Shown in pieces: positions 16,567 through 25,107 of a stretch of DNA of 64,000 bases. Each line of letters starts with the position of its first letter. Within the stretch, counting starts at the first letter, position 1. The stretch is from Streptomyces sp. CA-210063 (GTDB lineage: Bacteria; Actinomycetota; Actinomycetes; Streptomycetales; Streptomycetaceae). The DNA is taken from NCBI RefSeq assembly GCF_024612015.1, contig NZ_CP102512.1:2356001-2420000 (forward strand). Reading direction: 5' to 3'. The notes beneath the pieces were generated by a model. The model ran no database searches. It was not told the origin of the DNA and saw only the letters and a list, made by a program, of their open reading frames with translations. The position numbers and the translations under genes are program-made.

Positions 16567-17613
16567 TCACCGCCACTGTGCCGCGCGCGTCGACCCGCCG
16601 GTGGGGGTCACGACACCGACGACGGTGCCGTCCGTGGCGATCGCATACGCGTCGCCGACGCCCGGCGGCGCGGTCAACGGCGTCGCCGTGCCGTCCGGCG
16701 CCCACTGCACAGGGCGGTGCCGGCCCTGGGCGTTGACCGAGTAGCCCACCGCGTAACCGGTGTTGCTGATCGCCAGGGCGTTGCTCGCCGTTTCGCCCGG
16801 GAGTGCGCCGAGTGCGGTGACGACGCCGTCGTTCGTCCATTTCACCGCCCGGGAGGGGGAGTCGAGGTCCACGCCCGAGGCGCCGACCGCGATGCCCTGG
16901 TCGTTGATGGACGTCGCGGCGCTGTCGCCGTGCCCCGGCAGGGCCGGAAGCTGCTCGACGGTGCCGTTGGCTTCCCACCGGACCGCGTGGTTCAACCCGT
17001 CGGATGCACTCGAACCGCCCACGGAGACGCCGCGGTTGTTGATCCACGTGGCCCCGACGGACGTGTCCCCGGCCAGCCCCGGAAGCTCGGACACCTTGCC
17101 CTCGGCACTCCACCGCAGCGCACTCCAGTTTCCGTTCGCGTCGATCGAGAAGCCCACGGCGATCCGGCTGTTGTTGACCGAGTACGCCCTCGTCCTGACG
17201 GCGCCCGCGGGTCCCGGCAGTTCCACGATCCTCCGGTTCCGGTCCCACTTCACCGCGCGCTCGATCGTGCCGGTCGAACGGCCGACGATGGCCGTATCGC
17301 CGCTGTTCACCGAGAAAGCGGTGCTGGAGTCGTCTCCTGGCAGCACACCGAGATCGGTTGTCGCGCCGCCGCGGTTCCACAGCACGGCGTGGTTCGCTTC
17401 GGTGGACGTGTCGGAGTCACCGACGACGATCCCGCTTTCGTTGACGAAGAACGCCCTGTTGGACGTACCGCCGGGCAGAGTGTTCAGGACGGTGTAACTC
17501 TTCCGCAGGTCCGCACTCTTCTGCTGTGCGGCGACCGTCGGTGCGGTCATGGACGCGCTGACAAGTGCCGCGGCGATCGCGGTCACCACTGTGATGCGGC
17601 TTTTTCCCATCAT
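16567..17613 (-). CDS. secreted HAF-repeat beta-propeller-like protein
   Basis: 348-residue secreted protein. A Sec signal (MMGKSRITVVTAIAAALVSA..., cleavage likely after PTVAA) is followed by about seven imperfect repeats of 40 residues with the pattern LPG...AxxxNxxGxxVGxS...AVxW. This is the HAF repeat, seen as YTVLNTLPGG, TTDLGVLPGDD, VSELPGLAGD, VEQLPALPGH and VTALGALPGE. HAF proteins are thought to be extracellular propellers of unknown function. An ATG directly behind the first (17610) could also serve as start. It lies on the same strand as rmlA and the glycosyltransferase operon, 43 bases past the methyltransferase remnant. Its place in a sugar island is unexplained. Confidence 0.75.
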   Translation of the reverse strand: MMGKSRITVVTAIAAALVSASMTAPTVAAQQKSADLRKSYTVLNTLPGGTSNRAFFVNESGIVVGDSDTSTEANHAVLWNRGGATTDLGVLPGDDSSTAFSVNSGDTAIVGRSTGTIERAVKWDRNRRIVELPGPAGAVRTRAYSVNNSRIAVGFSIDANGNWSALRWSAEGKVSELPGLAGDTSVGATWINNRGVSVGGSSASDGLNHAVRWEANGTVEQLPALPGHGDSAATSINDQGIAVGASGVDLDSPSRAVKWTNDGVVTALGALPGETASNALAISNTGYAVGYSVNAQGRHRPVQWAPDGTATPLTAPPGVGDAYAIATDGTVVGVVTPTGGSTRAAQWR

Positions 17614-17655
17614 TATCCCCCGTTGGGCGTTTGTTGACGTCCGTTGCGCAGGTAC

Positions 17656-17759
17656 TCAACGGCCAGTCACTTCGTCGAAGTGCTTCGCGAAGGCCGCCAG
17701 GTGGACGGGCCCTCGTAGCGCAGGTCGTGGATCTCCGCCTGGTTCTCGATCTGGTACAT
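17656..17759 (-). pseudogene. remnant of a sugar N-methyltransferase (DesVI/TylM1-like), internally deleted
   Basis: Starting at ATG 17759, the minus strand reads MYQIENQAEIHDLRYEG, then after a shift of one frame VHLAAFAKHFDEVTGR and TGA. The first piece matches the N-terminus of deoxyaminosugar N,N-dimethyltransferases (DesVI begins MYEVDHADVYDLFYLG). The second matches the segment after their SAM motif I (GTH-L-x-x-F-x-x-x-F). The roughly 30 residues between them, including the SAM-binding glycine loop, and everything downstream are gone. The start overlaps the glycosyltransferase stop by one base (TGATG), so it was once a coupled member of that operon. Family naming is from memory and not from a search. 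Confidence 0.6.
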
Positions 17760-18913
17760 CAGTCGCCCCCGAGAGGGGTGTCGGTCCGGGTGGCGATGGC
17801 TTCCAGCCCGTTCACCACGGCCGACGGGGTGGGGGCCGTGAGCATTTCGGCTCTCAGCCGGTCGGCCGAGTTCCGGTACGACGTCTCGGACAGCATGTCC
17901 TTGCAGGTCAGGAGCAGGTCGGCCGGCCCGCTCTCCTCGGCGGAGAGCACCTTGACGGCACCGGCGCGCTCCATCGGGAGGAGGTAGTCCCCGAATTCGG
18001 GCAGACTCGGGATGACGACCTGCGGAACCCCATGGGCCGCCAGACCGAGCACCGTGCTGCCGCCGCCGTGGTGAACCGCCAAGTCGCAGGTGGGCGCGAG
18101 GATGTCGAAGGGCAGCCAGCCCACCCTCGCGTTGTCGGGCAACGGGCCCAGCCGTTCCGAGACACCGTCCGGGGTGGCCACGAGGAGTTCGACATCCAGT
18201 TTCGCGGCCGAGTCGACCAGCCCCCTGAGATGGTCGAGCCCGTAGTCGTCGCCCACCCTGCTGCCCGCGGAGACCCACACGCGGGGCCGACGGCGCTTGG
18301 TGTACATCCAGGGCTCCACCGCCCTGGCCGGGGAGTAAGGCAGGTACCGCAGGGGCTGACCGGGCAGGTAGCGTATCGGCCCGTCGGCAGGGCGGATGCT
18401 CTCCGGGCACAGGATGAGGCGACAGGCCGGCTCGGGCAGCTCACCGAAGCCCTGCCGGGCCAGCTCCTCGACGGTGGCCAGGTGCCAGTTGAGCGGTTCG
18501 GCAAAGCCGAACTCGACGGCTACGTACGGGATTTCCAGGTCCACCGACAGCAGGGGCGCGGCATAGGCCAGCGGGCCGCCGACGATGAGGTCCGGACGCC
18601 ACTGGCGCGCCGTGTCCAGGAGTTCGCGTCGGCTGTCGACCGCGATGCTCGCCCCGATCGTCCCCAGGACGACCGCCCGCTCGTCCTTGTCACCGGTCAG
18701 CGGTACGAGTTGTCCGTCCCGTACGACGCGGTAGTCCTTGGGCGACTTACGGGGCGCCGCGACGGCGGGAATACCGGCGCCGAGCATGCTCGGCATGGAT
18801 TCCGCGTGCGTGGCGGCGATCACTTCGTGTCCGGCGCTCCGCAGGGCCTGCGCCAGCGGAACCAGCGGCAGGACGGCACCGGCACCGCCTTCGATGACGA
18901 AGAGGCACCTCAT
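17759..18913 (-). CDS. GT1-family glycosyltransferase (natural-product type), copy 2
   Basis: 384-residue GT-B enzyme. The N-terminus RCLFVIEGGAGAVLPLVPLAQAL and the C-terminal donor lobe RPRVWVSAGSRVGDDYGLDH, GWLPFDILAPTCDLAVHHGGGST carry the expected HHGG motif for the nucleotide sugar. It is a close paralogue of the enzyme at 13452-14609, and the two may act in sequence or be a duplication. The ATG start overlaps the preceding truncated oxidoreductase stop (ATGA). The stop overlaps the start of the methyltransferase remnant. It belongs to a minus-strand operon running from 21685 to about 17656. Confidence 0.87.
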   Translation of the reverse strand: MRCLFVIEGGAGAVLPLVPLAQALRSAGHEVIAATHAESMPSMLGAGIPAVAAPRKSPKDYRVVRDGQLVPLTGDKDERAVVLGTIGASIAVDSRRELLDTARQWRPDLIVGGPLAYAAPLLSVDLEIPYVAVEFGFAEPLNWHLATVEELARQGFGELPEPACRLILCPESIRPADGPIRYLPGQPLRYLPYSPARAVEPWMYTKRRRPRVWVSAGSRVGDDYGLDHLRGLVDSAAKLDVELLVATPDGVSERLGPLPDNARVGWLPFDILAPTCDLAVHHGGGSTVLGLAAHGVPQVVIPSLPEFGDYLLPMERAGAVKVLSAEESGPADLLLTCKDMLSETSYRNSADRLRAEMLTAPTPSAVVNGLEAIATRTDTPLGGD

Positions 18914-19215
18914 GCCGAGGGGTCTACGACGACGACTATCTTTTTGAAGCCGATGACCTCCGTGCCGGTCTCGACACCGGTCACCCTGTCACCGAGCTGG
19001 TCGACGATCCCGGCGAACTCGTTCCCCGGCACCACAGGCAGCTTCGCCGCGAGGAACGGCGGTGTCCAGCCCCTGCGGATGGCCGCGTCGAAGGGTTGGA
19101 CGCCGGCGACCTTGACCCGGACCCGCACCTCGCCGGGGCCCGCGGTCGGCGCCTCCAACTCGCACATCCGCAACATCTCCGGCGGGCCGAACGACATAAC
19201 TGCCGCTGCTCTCAT
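18910..19215 (-). pseudogene. internally deleted MDR-type quinone oxidoreductase
   Basis: 101-residue ORF. Residues 1-88 match the GroES-like N-terminal domain of zinc-free quinone oxidoreductases, including AGPGEVRVRVKVAGVQPFD and VVPGNEFAGIVDQLGDRV, and are very like residues 1-90 of the intact gene at 20771-21685. It then jumps to KKIVVVVDPSA, which corresponds to the last beta-strand of the same family (GKLVLTVA in the intact copy). About 200 codons, including the whole NADPH-binding Rossmann domain, are missing in frame. Start ATG 19215 has AAGGA upstream. The stop still overlaps the next start (ATGA), so the deletion is internal. Probably inactive. Confidence 0.7.
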
Positions 19216-19281
19216 GGTGTTCCTTTCTCGCGCTGGTGCAGTGATGGACATCCGGGGTGGACGGCGCTGCCGACTTCCGGT

Positions 19282-20718
19282 TCAGGCCTCGGGCCCGGCC
19301 CTGCGGGGCAGCAGCGGGACGAGCGCCAAGGGCACGAGCAGCAGACCGGTCATCCACCAGAACGTGGTGGTGAACGCCGGTCCGTCGAACTCCCTGCCCG
19401 GCTCGGACATCAGCTGCAGACTCACCGCGGCCATGGCCCCGCCCATCGCGCCGCCGACGCGCTGCGCGACGGCACTGACCGTGGTGATGTGCGGAATCGC
19501 CTCTTGCGGCAGGTCGCTCTTGTACAGAGAGGCCGACAATGGGATCGAGATGGAGGCGAGACCCATGCCGCGCAGCGCCAGCGCGGTGCCGAGGAGCAGA
19601 TCGTCGGGTTCCGCACCGGAGAGGGCGAACGGAACCGTGCCCACGGTGGTGAGCACCAGACCGCACCACACGATCGGCCGGGCCCCGAATCGATCGGTCA
19701 GCGAGCCGACGAATATCGCCGCTATACCCATCCCGGCACCTTGTGGTGCGAGGAGCGTACCCGCAGCCGTCGCACGGAGACCGACGACCTGCTGATAGTA
19801 GAGAGGTATCAGGAAAAGCAGACCGTACAGGAGGAAACCTACTACGAAGAGCAGCACGATGGCGACCGAAAATCCCCTGTTTGCGAACAGGGTAAGATCG
19901 ATCAGCGTATCCGCACGACGCCTCAGCGCATGTCTGGCAAATGCGGCTGTCAGGAGAATTCCGACGACTGCGAACCCCGCGTCCGTGACGACACCGAAGG
20001 TTTCGGTGGAACCGCCCGGGTCGACAGCGGCGATCTCCGCGAGCCCGTACACAAGGGCCGCAAGGCCGGGGGTGACGAGCAGCAGTCCCTTCACGTCGAG
20101 GCGCGCCGCGCGGTCCACGGTGTCGCGCGGCAGGACAGCGAGAGCCGCGACCAGGGCGATGACGAGGAGGGGCAACTGCCCGAAGAAGAGCCATCGCCAA
20201 CTGGCCATGTCGATGACCGCGCCGGCCGCCACGGGGCCGAGAACCGGCGCGAGCATGGAGGGCACCGCCACGGCGCCGAACGCGCGGCCGGCCCGCTCCG
20301 GACCGGCCGCCCGGGTCAGCACAACCGTGGCGACCATACCGATGAGGCCGCCGGAGAACCCCTGAATCACGCGGAAGAGAATGAGGCTCGCCGGCGACCA
20401 GGCGATACCGCACAGCACCACGGAAGCCAGAAAGGAGACCAGTGAAAGGAGCCATACCGTCCGGGCACCGAATCGGTCGACCAAATACCCGGAGACCGGA
20501 ATGGCCGCACACGTGGCCAGGAGATAGGCGCCGGTGACCCATTGAATGGCCCGAGCCGATGCCGAGAAATCTTTTCCCATGGCGTCGATGGCCACCACCA
20601 TGACGGTGCCGTCGATCGCGGCCACAATAGTGCCCAGAATGACGACGCAGCCGAGCGCCGACAGACCGGGTTCCCTCTGCGCCGTACCGACACCCGTCGA
20701 CGTGAGTTCCGGCGCCAT
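19282..20718 (-). CDS. MFS exporter, DHA2 family (14 spans)
   Basis: 478-residue drug:H+ antiporter. Motif A is VSGYLVDRFGARTVWL and antiporter motif C is VPSMLAPVLGPVAAGAVI in span 5. SWRWLFFGQLPLLVIALV after it is typical of the 14-span EmrB/QacA group. Start ATG 20718 is preceded by AGGAAG. It lies 52 bases behind the quinone oxidoreductase and 66 before the truncated one, in the same minus-strand operon as glycosyltransferase 2. It likely exports an antibiotic-like product or toxin. Confidence 0.9.
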   Translation of the reverse strand: MAPELTSTGVGTAQREPGLSALGCVVILGTIVAAIDGTVMVVAIDAMGKDFSASARAIQWVTGAYLLATCAAIPVSGYLVDRFGARTVWLLSLVSFLASVVLCGIAWSPASLILFRVIQGFSGGLIGMVATVVLTRAAGPERAGRAFGAVAVPSMLAPVLGPVAAGAVIDMASWRWLFFGQLPLLVIALVAALAVLPRDTVDRAARLDVKGLLLVTPGLAALVYGLAEIAAVDPGGSTETFGVVTDAGFAVVGILLTAAFARHALRRRADTLIDLTLFANRGFSVAIVLLFVVGFLLYGLLFLIPLYYQQVVGLRATAAGTLLAPQGAGMGIAAIFVGSLTDRFGARPIVWCGLVLTTVGTVPFALSGAEPDDLLLGTALALRGMGLASISIPLSASLYKSDLPQEAIPHITTVSAVAQRVGGAMGGAMAAVSLQLMSEPGREFDGPAFTTTFWWMTGLLLVPLALVPLLPRRAGPEA

Positions 20719-20770
20719 GGTGTCCTGACTTCCTTTCCGTCGAATTACCGCCGCGCGGGGCGAAGGCCCA

Positions 20771-21685
20771 TCAGGCGACGGTGAGAACCAGCTTTCCGCG
20801 CCCGTGACCGGTTTCCAGGTCCCGGTGCGCGTCGGCGGCCCGGTCGAGCGGATAGGCGTTGCGGATGTGCAGGCGGATCTTGCCCTGCTCGTAGATCTCG
20901 ATGAGCTCCAGCAGGCGCTCGACCGACCGGCCGGGCCCCAGAGCCGGCACGCCGAGCTCCGCCGCGGCCTCGTCGGAGATCATGGTCCGGATGCGGTTCT
21001 TGTCCTTGACCAGCTCGACCGAGGCCCGAAGCGCGTCGGGGCCCGCGTTGTCCATCGCGGCGTCCACACCGTTCGGTGCGAGGGCCCTGACCCGCTCGAC
21101 GAGCCCCTCGCCGTACGTCACCGGAACGGCGCCGATCGAGCGCAGATACTCGTGGTTGGCCTCGCTCGCGGTGCCGATGACAGTGGTGGCGCCCCAGGCC
21201 TGGGCCAGTTGCACCGAGAAGGTGCCGAGGGCGCCGGCCGCCGCGTGGATCAGCACCGTGTCGCCCGGCCCCACCTTCATTGCCTGCAGGCACATGTGGG
21301 CGCCCTGGCCATTGGCCGAGAAGCCGGCCGCGATGTCCCAGGGCATGCTCTTGGGCTTGTGCACGATCTGGTCCGCGGGCGCCACGACGTACTCGGCGTA
21401 CGAGCCCAGGGTCGTGTACCCCAGGACCTCGGAACCCTCGGGGAAGCCGGTGACCCCCTCGCCCACCTGGTCGACGACGCCGGCGAACTCGTTGCCGGGG
21501 ACGACGGGGAAGCTGAGGTCGACGGACGGGGGCGCCCAGCCCTGCCGGATACCGGTGTCGAAGTGCTGGACACCGGCCGCCTTCACGCGAACACGCACCT
21601 GGCCAGGGCCGGCCTGGGGCTCGGCGACATCGGTCAGCGTCAGGACCTCAGGTCCGCCGAACGAGGACAATGCTGCAGCCTTCAT
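20771..21685 (-). CDS. NADPH:quinone oxidoreductase (zinc-free MDR family)
   Basis: 304-residue medium-chain dehydrogenase/reductase. The GroES-like domain starts KAAALSSFGGPEVLTL and contains VVPGNEFAGVVDQVGEGV. The NADPH-binding Rossmann domain begins at about residue 135 with VLIHAAAGALGTFSVQLAQ. The C-terminus GRGKLVLTVA is standard. Zinc ligands are missing, as in quinone reductases (QOR, zeta-crystallin). It reduces quinones or enones with NADPH and could protect against redox-cycling compounds. It is the first gene of the minus-strand operon; a GTG at 21694 is an alternative start. The stretch upstream holds a perfect palindrome at 21781. Confidence 0.88.
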   Translation of the reverse strand: MKAAALSSFGGPEVLTLTDVAEPQAGPGQVRVRVKAAGVQHFDTGIRQGWAPPSVDLSFPVVPGNEFAGVVDQVGEGVTGFPEGSEVLGYTTLGSYAEYVVAPADQIVHKPKSMPWDIAAGFSANGQGAHMCLQAMKVGPGDTVLIHAAAGALGTFSVQLAQAWGATTVIGTASEANHEYLRSIGAVPVTYGEGLVERVRALAPNGVDAAMDNAGPDALRASVELVKDKNRIRTMISDEAAAELGVPALGPGRSVERLLELIEIYEQGKIRLHIRNAYPLDRAADAHRDLETGHGRGKLVLTVA

Positions 21686-21780
21686 TGCGATCACTTCACA
21701 TTCGCTGGTACGTGGAATCGGGACATTTCAATAGGCCTCGCGACACCGACCGACGGCGCTGCGAAGGTCACGCAAGCGTC

Positions 21781-21795
21781 TCGAGGTTGCCTCGA
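21781..21795. promoter_or_regulatory. palindrome in the divergent region between oxidoreductase operon and glycosyltransferase 3
   Basis: TCGAGG-TTG-CCTCGA, a perfect 6-bp inverted repeat with a 3-bp centre. It is flanked by a looser outer pair (CAAGC ... GCTTG at 21773 and 21800). It is placed midway between two divergent starts (21685 and 21967), where a shared operator is expected. It does not match the CCTCAA sites found elsewhere in the island. Confidence 0.4.
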
Positions 21796-21966
21796 CCGCT
21801 GCTTGACGCCAGGTGACACGGGCTGTCGGCCCTCTGCACGCCCGCCCGGGGAGGCCGACCGGTCAGCCGGCATTCGAGCCTGTCTCGAGCTGTGCGGTCC
21901 ACAGTCTGGGCCGACCGTCGGCAGCGGTGGTCGTTCGCCGGATTTCCTGGGATCGAGGTCATCGCG

Positions 21967-23121
21967 ATGCGTGTGCTCTTCTCCGTCTCCCCGGGGCTCG
22001 ACCACCTGTATCCGGCCTCGGGGCTCGCGTGGGGTTTCCGCACCGCGGGACACGATGTCGTGGTCGCCACGTCCGGGGTCTCCACGCGGGCCGCGGCCCA
22101 CGCGGGCTTCGCGGTCCGTGAGGTCTCCCCCGGCGTCGACTTCGAGGCGGTCTTCCCCAGGGTCGGCAGGCCCGAGGAGCGGGCCAGGGCCATGCGCGAG
22201 GGAGGGCTCGCCGTCGCCACGTCCCTGCGGACCCCGGAGGTCATCCTCGAGAAGTTCTCCAGGGTCAGCGACCTCATGGTGGAGGGCACCCTGCGCTTCG
22301 CGGAGGCCTGGCAGCCGGATCTGATCGTGTACTCCCGGCTCCAGGGAGCGGCCCTGGTCACCGCGCGTGCCCTGGGTGTACCGGCGGTCGAGCACGGATT
22401 CAGCTTCCTGCGCGAGGGCACGATGCCGCAGCGCTTCCTGCCCCACCTCAAGCCCGTGTACGAACGCTTGGGCGTGCCCGCCGAGTTGCCGGACATCACC
22501 GCCGTCCACTTCGCCCCGCAGCACATGATGCGCGGCGAGGGCGAGGGCTGGTCGATGCGTTCCGTTCCCTTCCACGGCGGCGGCACGCTCCCCGACTGGA
22601 TGGCCACACCCAGGCAGCGCCCCCGGCTCTGCGTCACGCTCGGCACAACCGTCCCGTACGGGGCGGGAGCCGGCGGCCTGCGGAGCATCCTGAACGCCGC
22701 GGCCGACGTGGACGCGGAGTGCGTCCTCTCGCTCGGTGACAACCCCGGCCTCGAAGCCATCGGCAGACTGCCCGGCAACGTTCGCGTCGTCGGCCGGACC
22801 CCGCTGAGCACGCTGCTGACCACCTGTGACGCGATCATTCACCACGGCGGCGCGGGAACCACGCTGGCGGCGGCGCACGCCGGGGTTCCCCAGCTGGCCA
22901 TGCCGCACGGCGCCGACAGCTGGATCAACGCGGACATCATCACGGGAAGCGGAATGGGACTGAGCATGGAGCCCACGGACGTCGACTCCACCGTACTGAA
23001 GACACTGGTGCACGACGCCGATCTGCGGTCCTCCGCACGCACCGTGGCCGCGGAACTCGCCCGGCTGCCGGGCCCCGACCAGATGGTGCCTCGGCTTCTG
23101 CGCCTCACCCGACGGGGGTGA
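21967..23121 (+). CDS. GT1-family glycosyltransferase (natural-product type), copy 3
   Basis: 384-residue GT-B glycosyltransferase, more distant from the other two. The N-terminus RVLFSVSPGLDHLYPASGLAWGF has the usual substrate-loop position. The C-terminal donor lobe has RPRLCVTLGTTVPYGAGAGG and the strong motif CDAIIHHGGAGTTLAAAHAGVPQLAMPH, the classic HHGGAGTT of macrolide and enediyne glycosyltransferases. Start ATG 21967 follows GAGGTC; longer in-frame starts lack a Shine-Dalgarno. It is divergent from the oxidoreductase operon and reads toward metK. Acceptor unknown; the intact motifs suggest it is active. Confidence 0.88.
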   Translation: MRVLFSVSPGLDHLYPASGLAWGFRTAGHDVVVATSGVSTRAAAHAGFAVREVSPGVDFEAVFPRVGRPEERARAMREGGLAVATSLRTPEVILEKFSRVSDLMVEGTLRFAEAWQPDLIVYSRLQGAALVTARALGVPAVEHGFSFLREGTMPQRFLPHLKPVYERLGVPAELPDITAVHFAPQHMMRGEGEGWSMRSVPFHGGGTLPDWMATPRQRPRLCVTLGTTVPYGAGAGGLRSILNAAADVDAECVLSLGDNPGLEAIGRLPGNVRVVGRTPLSTLLTTCDAIIHHGGAGTTLAAAHAGVPQLAMPHGADSWINADIITGSGMGLSMEPTDVDSTVLKTLVHDADLRSSARTVAAELARLPGPDQMVPRLLRLTRRG

Positions 23122-23246
23122 TCTGCGGCCACCTCCGAGGGCGCGGACGAAGCAGTCGTCGGTCAATTCGGCCTCCTTGCGGCGAGTCGGCAACCGCGCG
23201 TTCCCCAGGGGGTGTTGACGGGGCCGGCGGACATCAAGGGGAAGTC

Positions 23247-23277
23247 TTGAACCTCAACTCCGATTGAGGTCAAGTCC
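23247..23277 (+). promoter_or_regulatory. MerR/SoxR-type operator, copy 2 (metK)
   Basis: CCTCAA-CTCCGA-TTGAGG at 23252-23269, with outer arms CTTGA (23246-23250) and TCAAG (23270-23274). The -35-like TTGAAC is 23247-23252. The -10 is poor (AAGTCC at 23272 with the same spacing), so it would need an activator. It lies about 140 bases upstream of metK. Confidence 0.6.
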
Positions 23278-23406
23278 CCGACCTTCGAGGAGTTCCCGCC
23301 CGCCGCCCCGTCGTCCTGTCCGGCCCGTCCGACCCGCCCCGGTGACCGATCAGGGCACCCACAGGGGGCGTTGACCCCCGCTCACGTCCGAACCACTTGG
23401 AGAGCA

Positions 23407-24624
23407 ATGTCCCGTCGTCTGTTCACCTCGGAGTCCGTGACCGAGGGCCACCCCGACAAGATCGCCGACCAGATCAGCGACACCATCCTCGACGCGCTGC
23501 TGCGCGAGGACCCGACATCCCGGGTCGCCGTCGAGACACTGATCACGACCGGCCTGGTGCACGTGGCCGGCGAGGTCACCACGAAGGCATACGCACCCGT
23601 CGCGCGGCTCGTCCGAGAGAAGATCCTGGAGATCGGCTACGACTCCTCGGCGAAGGGCTTCGACGGGGCTTCCTGCGGGGTGTCCGTGTCGATCGGCTCA
23701 CAGTCTCCCGACATCGCCCAGGGCGTCGACACCGCGTACGAGACGCGAGTCGAAGGTGCCGCCGAAGGAGACGAGCTGGACAGGCAGGGCGCGGGCGACC
23801 AGGGCCTGATGTTCGGCTACGCCTGCGACGAGACCCGGGAGCTGATGCCGCTCCCGATCCACCTCGCGCACCGCCTCTCTCGCCGCCTGTCCGAGGTCCG
23901 CAAGGACGGCTCGGTCCCCTACCTGCGCCCGGACGGCAAGACGCAGGTCACCGTCGAGTACGACGGCGACAAGGCGGTCCGCCTCGACACGGTCGTGGTC
24001 TCCTCCCAGCACGCGAGCGCCATCGACCTGGACGCGCAACTGACCCCGGACATCCGCCGGTTCGTGATCGAGCCCGTCCTCGCCGCACTCCCGGAGGACG
24101 GCATCAAGCTGGAGACCGACGGCTACCGCCTGCTGGTCAACCCGACCGGACGCTTCGAGATCGGCGGTCCGATGGGCGACGCCGGCCTCACCGGACGCAA
24201 GATCATCATCGACACCTACGGCGGCATGGCCCGGCACGGCGGCGGCGCCTTCTCCGGCAAGGACCCGTCCAAGGTCGACCGTTCGGCGGCGTACGCGATG
24301 CGCTGGGTCGCCAAGAACGTCGTCGCGGCGGGCCTCGCCACGCGCTGCGAGGTCCAGGTCGCCTACGCCATCGGCAAGGCCGAGCCCGTCGGCCTCTTCG
24401 TCGAGACCTTCGGCACGCACACGATCGACACGGACCGGATCGAGAAGGCGATCAGCGAGGTGTTCGACCTGCGTCCGGCGGCCATCATCCGCGACCTGGA
24501 CCTCCTCCGCCCCATCTACGGCCAGACCGCCGCGTACGGCCACTTCGGCCGCGAGCTGCCCGACTTCACCTGGGAGCGCACCGACCGCGTCGAGGCCCTG
24601 CGCAGGGCCTGCGGGCTCGGCTGA
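23407..24624 (+). CDS. metK: S-adenosylmethionine synthetase, probable second copy
   Basis: 405-residue methionine adenosyltransferase that makes SAM from methionine and ATP. It shows the N-terminal [19 protein letters not shown] with the ATP-binding His and Asp, the [16 protein letters not shown] hexapeptide region, the P-loop-like [19 protein letters not shown], and the C-terminal [13 protein letters not shown]. It is full length, and no active-site change is visible. Streptomycetes normally carry metK elsewhere, next to primary-metabolism genes, so a copy in an accessory island under a MerR-type operator suggests a dedicated SAM supply for methylation. The only methyltransferase trace nearby is the remnant at 17656. 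GGAGAG precedes the ATG. Confidence 0.95.
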   Translation: MSRRLFTSESVTEGHPDKIADQISDTILDALLREDPTSRVAVETLITTGLVHVAGEVTTKAYAPVARLVREKILEIGYDSSAKGFDGASCGVSVSIGSQSPDIAQGVDTAYETRVEGAAEGDELDRQGAGDQGLMFGYACDETRELMPLPIHLAHRLSRRLSEVRKDGSVPYLRPDGKTQVTVEYDGDKAVRLDTVVVSSQHASAIDLDAQLTPDIRRFVIEPVLAALPEDGIKLETDGYRLLVNPTGRFEIGGPMGDAGLTGRKIIIDTYGGMARHGGGAFSGKDPSKVDRSAAYAMRWVAKNVVAAGLATRCEVQVAYAIGKAEPVGLFVETFGTHTIDTDRIEKAISEVFDLRPAAIIRDLDLLRPIYGQTAAYGHFGRELPDFTWERTDRVEALRRACGLG

Positions 24625-24662
24625 CCGTCTGGGCCGGGTTCCATCCCGGAACCGCGTGGGCT

Positions 24663-24687
24663 CCTCGCCACGGACCTCGTGGCGAGG
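24663..24687 (+). terminator. stem-loop after metK
   Basis: CCTCGCCACG / CGTGGCGAGG, a perfect 10-bp stem with a 5-nt loop, 38 bases past the metK stop. Confidence 0.7.
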
Positions 24688-24832
24688 GTCGACGCGATGT
24701 ACGGACCTGACGCGGCGCGCACGATGCGAACCCGCCCGGCCGAGGTGTCCTCAGCGCGGCACCGGCGGGGGGCGGCTCCGACCAACGCGAAGGGAGGCAT
24801 CCTGACGGACCTGGCCGAATCAAGTAGCGCCG

Positions 24833-25077
24833 GTGACCGGCGCCGGACGCGGGACCGGACGGCACATCGCGCTCACCCTCCCCGAGGCGGGCGCGCGAGT
24901 GTCGCTCGTCCCGTGGCCGCGTCGAGTTGGAGGCCACCGCCGCGCCGGCGGGCGCCCACCGTGAGCGCGTCCTCGTGGCGTCCGGCGACATGACGGACGA
25001 GTCCTCGGTCCGCACGATGGTCGCCGACAAGACCGGCCGGATCGTCACCGTCGCCAGCGACGCCGGTGTGCTGCCCC
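24833..25077 (+). pseudogene. remnant of a short-chain dehydrogenase/reductase
   Basis: VTGAGRGTGRHIALTLPEAG (24833-24892) is the TGxxxGxG cofactor-binding start of an SDR. A frameshift follows within about 50 bases. Then GDMTDESSVRTMVADK and GRIVTVASDAG appear in another frame, equal to the SDR stretches GDVTDEASV... and GRIVNVxS. The catalytic Tyr-Lys part is absent, and the central 80 or so residues are deleted. The fragment stops just before the MerR-type promoter at 25108. Confidence 0.6.
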
Positions 25078-25107
25078 GGCGTTGTACGCAGGCGACTGAC
25101 CGAGTGC

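Noticed and set aside
23281..23406. SAM riboswitch in the metK leader
   Set aside because: I looked for SAM-I/IV-like conserved boxes and found only a GGGGG/CCCCC hairpin; nothing supports a riboswitch.
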